Below, in pieces: positions 63,059 through 64,000 of a stretch of DNA of 64,000 nt. The notes below the pieces were generated by a model. It made no database searches. It was not told the DNA's origin and was given only the letters and a program-made list of their open reading frames with translations. This DNA is from an uncultured Bacteroidales bacterium. Lineage in GTDB: Bacteria; Bacteroidota; Bacteroidia; Bacteroidales; P3. Each line of letters opens with the position of its first letter. Position 1 is the stretch's first letter. Both the position numbers and the translations under genes were made by a program. The stretch is from contig CAMUZR010000013.1 of the NCBI GenBank assembly GCA_947165255.1, positions 1 to 64,000 of the forward strand. Direction: 5' to 3'.

Positions 63059-64000
63059 TTACCTTCCTTGAAATTTGTTGATTCTATCATCCAAAATGAC
63101 TCCCATCTCGAAGTTGTGACAGGCCGAAAGTACGGGACTTTCATTCGCTTTGTCTTCGATGAGATTATCAATATACTTGACAAACTCAGCACTCAAGCTC
63201 TCCGTTGCAGTTTTCCAAAACAACGACGGTGTGTGGTCCACCACATAATGGGTGATCCCATCCACTTGATAGGTGGGGTGCTCAATGGTTGTAGGAACGC
63301 TAGTTTCAATACCTCCATTCCTGTCGCACGACACATCAATAATGAGCGCGTTTTTCTTCATTCGTTTCAGGTCTTCGCGGTAGATTATATGGTCTTTTCG
63401 GGTCGTATCCCACAATATACCGTTTACAACCACGTCATAGTTTCCTATTTCCTTGCGGAACAGTTTCTCGGTTTTGCGGTCATATTGAATTACCGATGCC
63501 CCCATATAATTCAAAGTCTTGATGGCGCCTCGGGCTATATTGCCTCGCCCCAATACAGCAGCCTTGGTATTATACGGGAAAACACCGTGGCACATATATG
63601 CATGGAACACAGCTGCCTCGCCTGCAATTTCATTATTTCGCCAGAATGAATGGCGCCCATCCTCATACATATCTTCCCAAGCATAAGATGTAAGTCTATG
63701 ACAGATGATTTTGTCTGTGATGTCACGATTCTGCACGGCATGCACCCAACCGAAGATGGTTTGCCTGTTCAACACATCAAGATATTCGGCATCCCCAATT
63801 TTAGGATCGCAAATGATGTCTTTCCGCAAAACCTCATCACGAGAAACAACTTTCACGCCTCGCTGGGCATAATCCTCGTCTGTATATCCAAGAACTTCAC
63901 CATAGCCTTGCTCTATATGGATTTGTTCCGGATGCTTGATACGTTGGATATCTGCAGGCACTAAAGCCCTTCTTTTTTCATTCTCTTTATGAGAAATCGG
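63059..64000 (-). CDS. N5-(carboxyethyl)ornithine synthase-like dehydrogenase, 5' end outside window
   Basis: At least 314 residues; the frame is open to base 64000 (PISHKENEKRRALVPADI), so the start lies beyond the window. The N-terminal part matches the alanine dehydrogenase/CEOS layout, and VLGRGNIARGAIKTLNYMGA is the NAD(P)-binding loop. IDVSCDRNGGIETSVPTTI and THYVVDHTPSLFW are further family marks. CEOS condenses ornithine or lysine with pyruvate to an N-carboxyethyl amino acid. Beside a TupA-like ligase in a capsule locus it may supply an opine for attachment to the polymer. Confidence 0.82.
   Translation of the reverse strand, partial: PISHKENEKRRALVPADIQRIKHPEQIHIEQGYGEVLGYTDEDYAQRGVKVVSRDEVLRKDIICDPKIGDAEYLDVLNRQTIFGWVHAVQNRDITDKIICHRLTSYAWEDMYEDGRHSFWRNNEIAGEAAVFHAYMCHGVFPYNTKAAVLGRGNIARGAIKTLNYMGASVIQYDRKTEKLFRKEIGNYDVVVNGILWDTTRKDHIIYREDLKRMKKNALIIDVSCDRNGGIETSVPTTIEHPTYQVDGITHYVVDHTPSLFWKTATESLSAEFVKYIDNLIEDKANESPVLSACHNFEMGVILDDRINKFQGR

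Overview
The window looks like a chromosomal piece of a member of the order Bacteroidales (phylum Bacteroidota). The signs are promoters of the TTTG-N19/20-TAnnTTTG type, few Shine-Dalgarno sequences, the block bamD-rpoZ-coaBC with a Bacteroidota-type omega subunit, a secreted C10 cysteine protease with a type IX secretion (T9SS) C-terminal tail, CarboxypepD_reg/outer-membrane beta-barrel proteins and fucose-related sugar genes. I cannot assign a genus. Housekeeping stretches are GC-rich with C/G-ending codons; parts of the right-hand polysaccharide locus are clearly AT-richer.

Layout. (1) 0-3.3 kb: a membrane acyltransferase and htpG, the latter behind a textbook sigma-54 promoter with an upstream palindrome. 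(2) 3.7-11.6 kb, plus strand: an O-antigen/surface sugar cluster with rfbB, a HAD phosphatase, an O-antigen ligase/polymerase, and four enzymes in a row matching the WbpA/WbpB/WbpE/WbpI route to UDP-ManNAc3NAcA-type uronic acids, without the expected acetyltransferase. (3) 11.6-19.2 kb: a GlcD-GlcF-like FAD/Fe-S oxidoreductase, a thioredoxin-fold lipoprotein, an AraC regulator, and a redox island (ferritin-like protein lacking most ferroxidase ligands, 58-residue winged-helix protein, flavodoxin-like protein, metallo-beta-lactamase-rubredoxin fusion). (4) 19.2-24.3 kb, minus strand: small lipoprotein, lpxA, stand-alone lpxC, LysM plus periplasmic-binding protein, guaA. (5) 24.9-32.4 kb, plus strand: bamD, rpoZ, coaBC, a lytic transglycosylase, uvrA and a DUF819 membrane protein whose usual start codon seems to be lost. 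(6) 32.5-39.0 kb: C10 protease, LolA-like protein, two outer-membrane proteins. (7) 39.5-41.1 kb: tRNA-Gln, a RhaM-family mutarotase, a membrane protein and a 53-residue peptide gene with its own promoter and terminator.

(8) 41.2-64.0 kb, minus strand: a large capsule/exopolysaccharide locus. In transcription order it has an opine-dehydrogenase-like enzyme (cut by the window edge), a TupA-like ATP-grasp ligase, a decayed ISAzo13 element, an O-acyltransferase, glycosyltransferases, a Wzy-type polymerase, the initiating sugar transferase, an aminotransferase and GNAT, the UDP-L-FucNAc genes (fnlA, fnlB, fnlC types), two uncharacterised nucleotidyltransferases, and a four-gene GDP-fucose operon (gmd, a cytidylyltransferase-GHMP kinase fusion, fucP, fcl). 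Three short hairpin repeats sit inside genes of this locus and keep the reading frames open.

The most promising leads are the carboxyethyl-amino-acid synthase/ATP-grasp pair, which could make and attach an opine to the polysaccharide; the cytidylyltransferase-GHMP kinase fusion between gmd and fucP, which may be an unrecognised sugar-salvage enzyme; and the in-frame palindromic insertions. No rRNA genes or CRISPR arrays were seen. All family calls were made by reading; no database search was possible.
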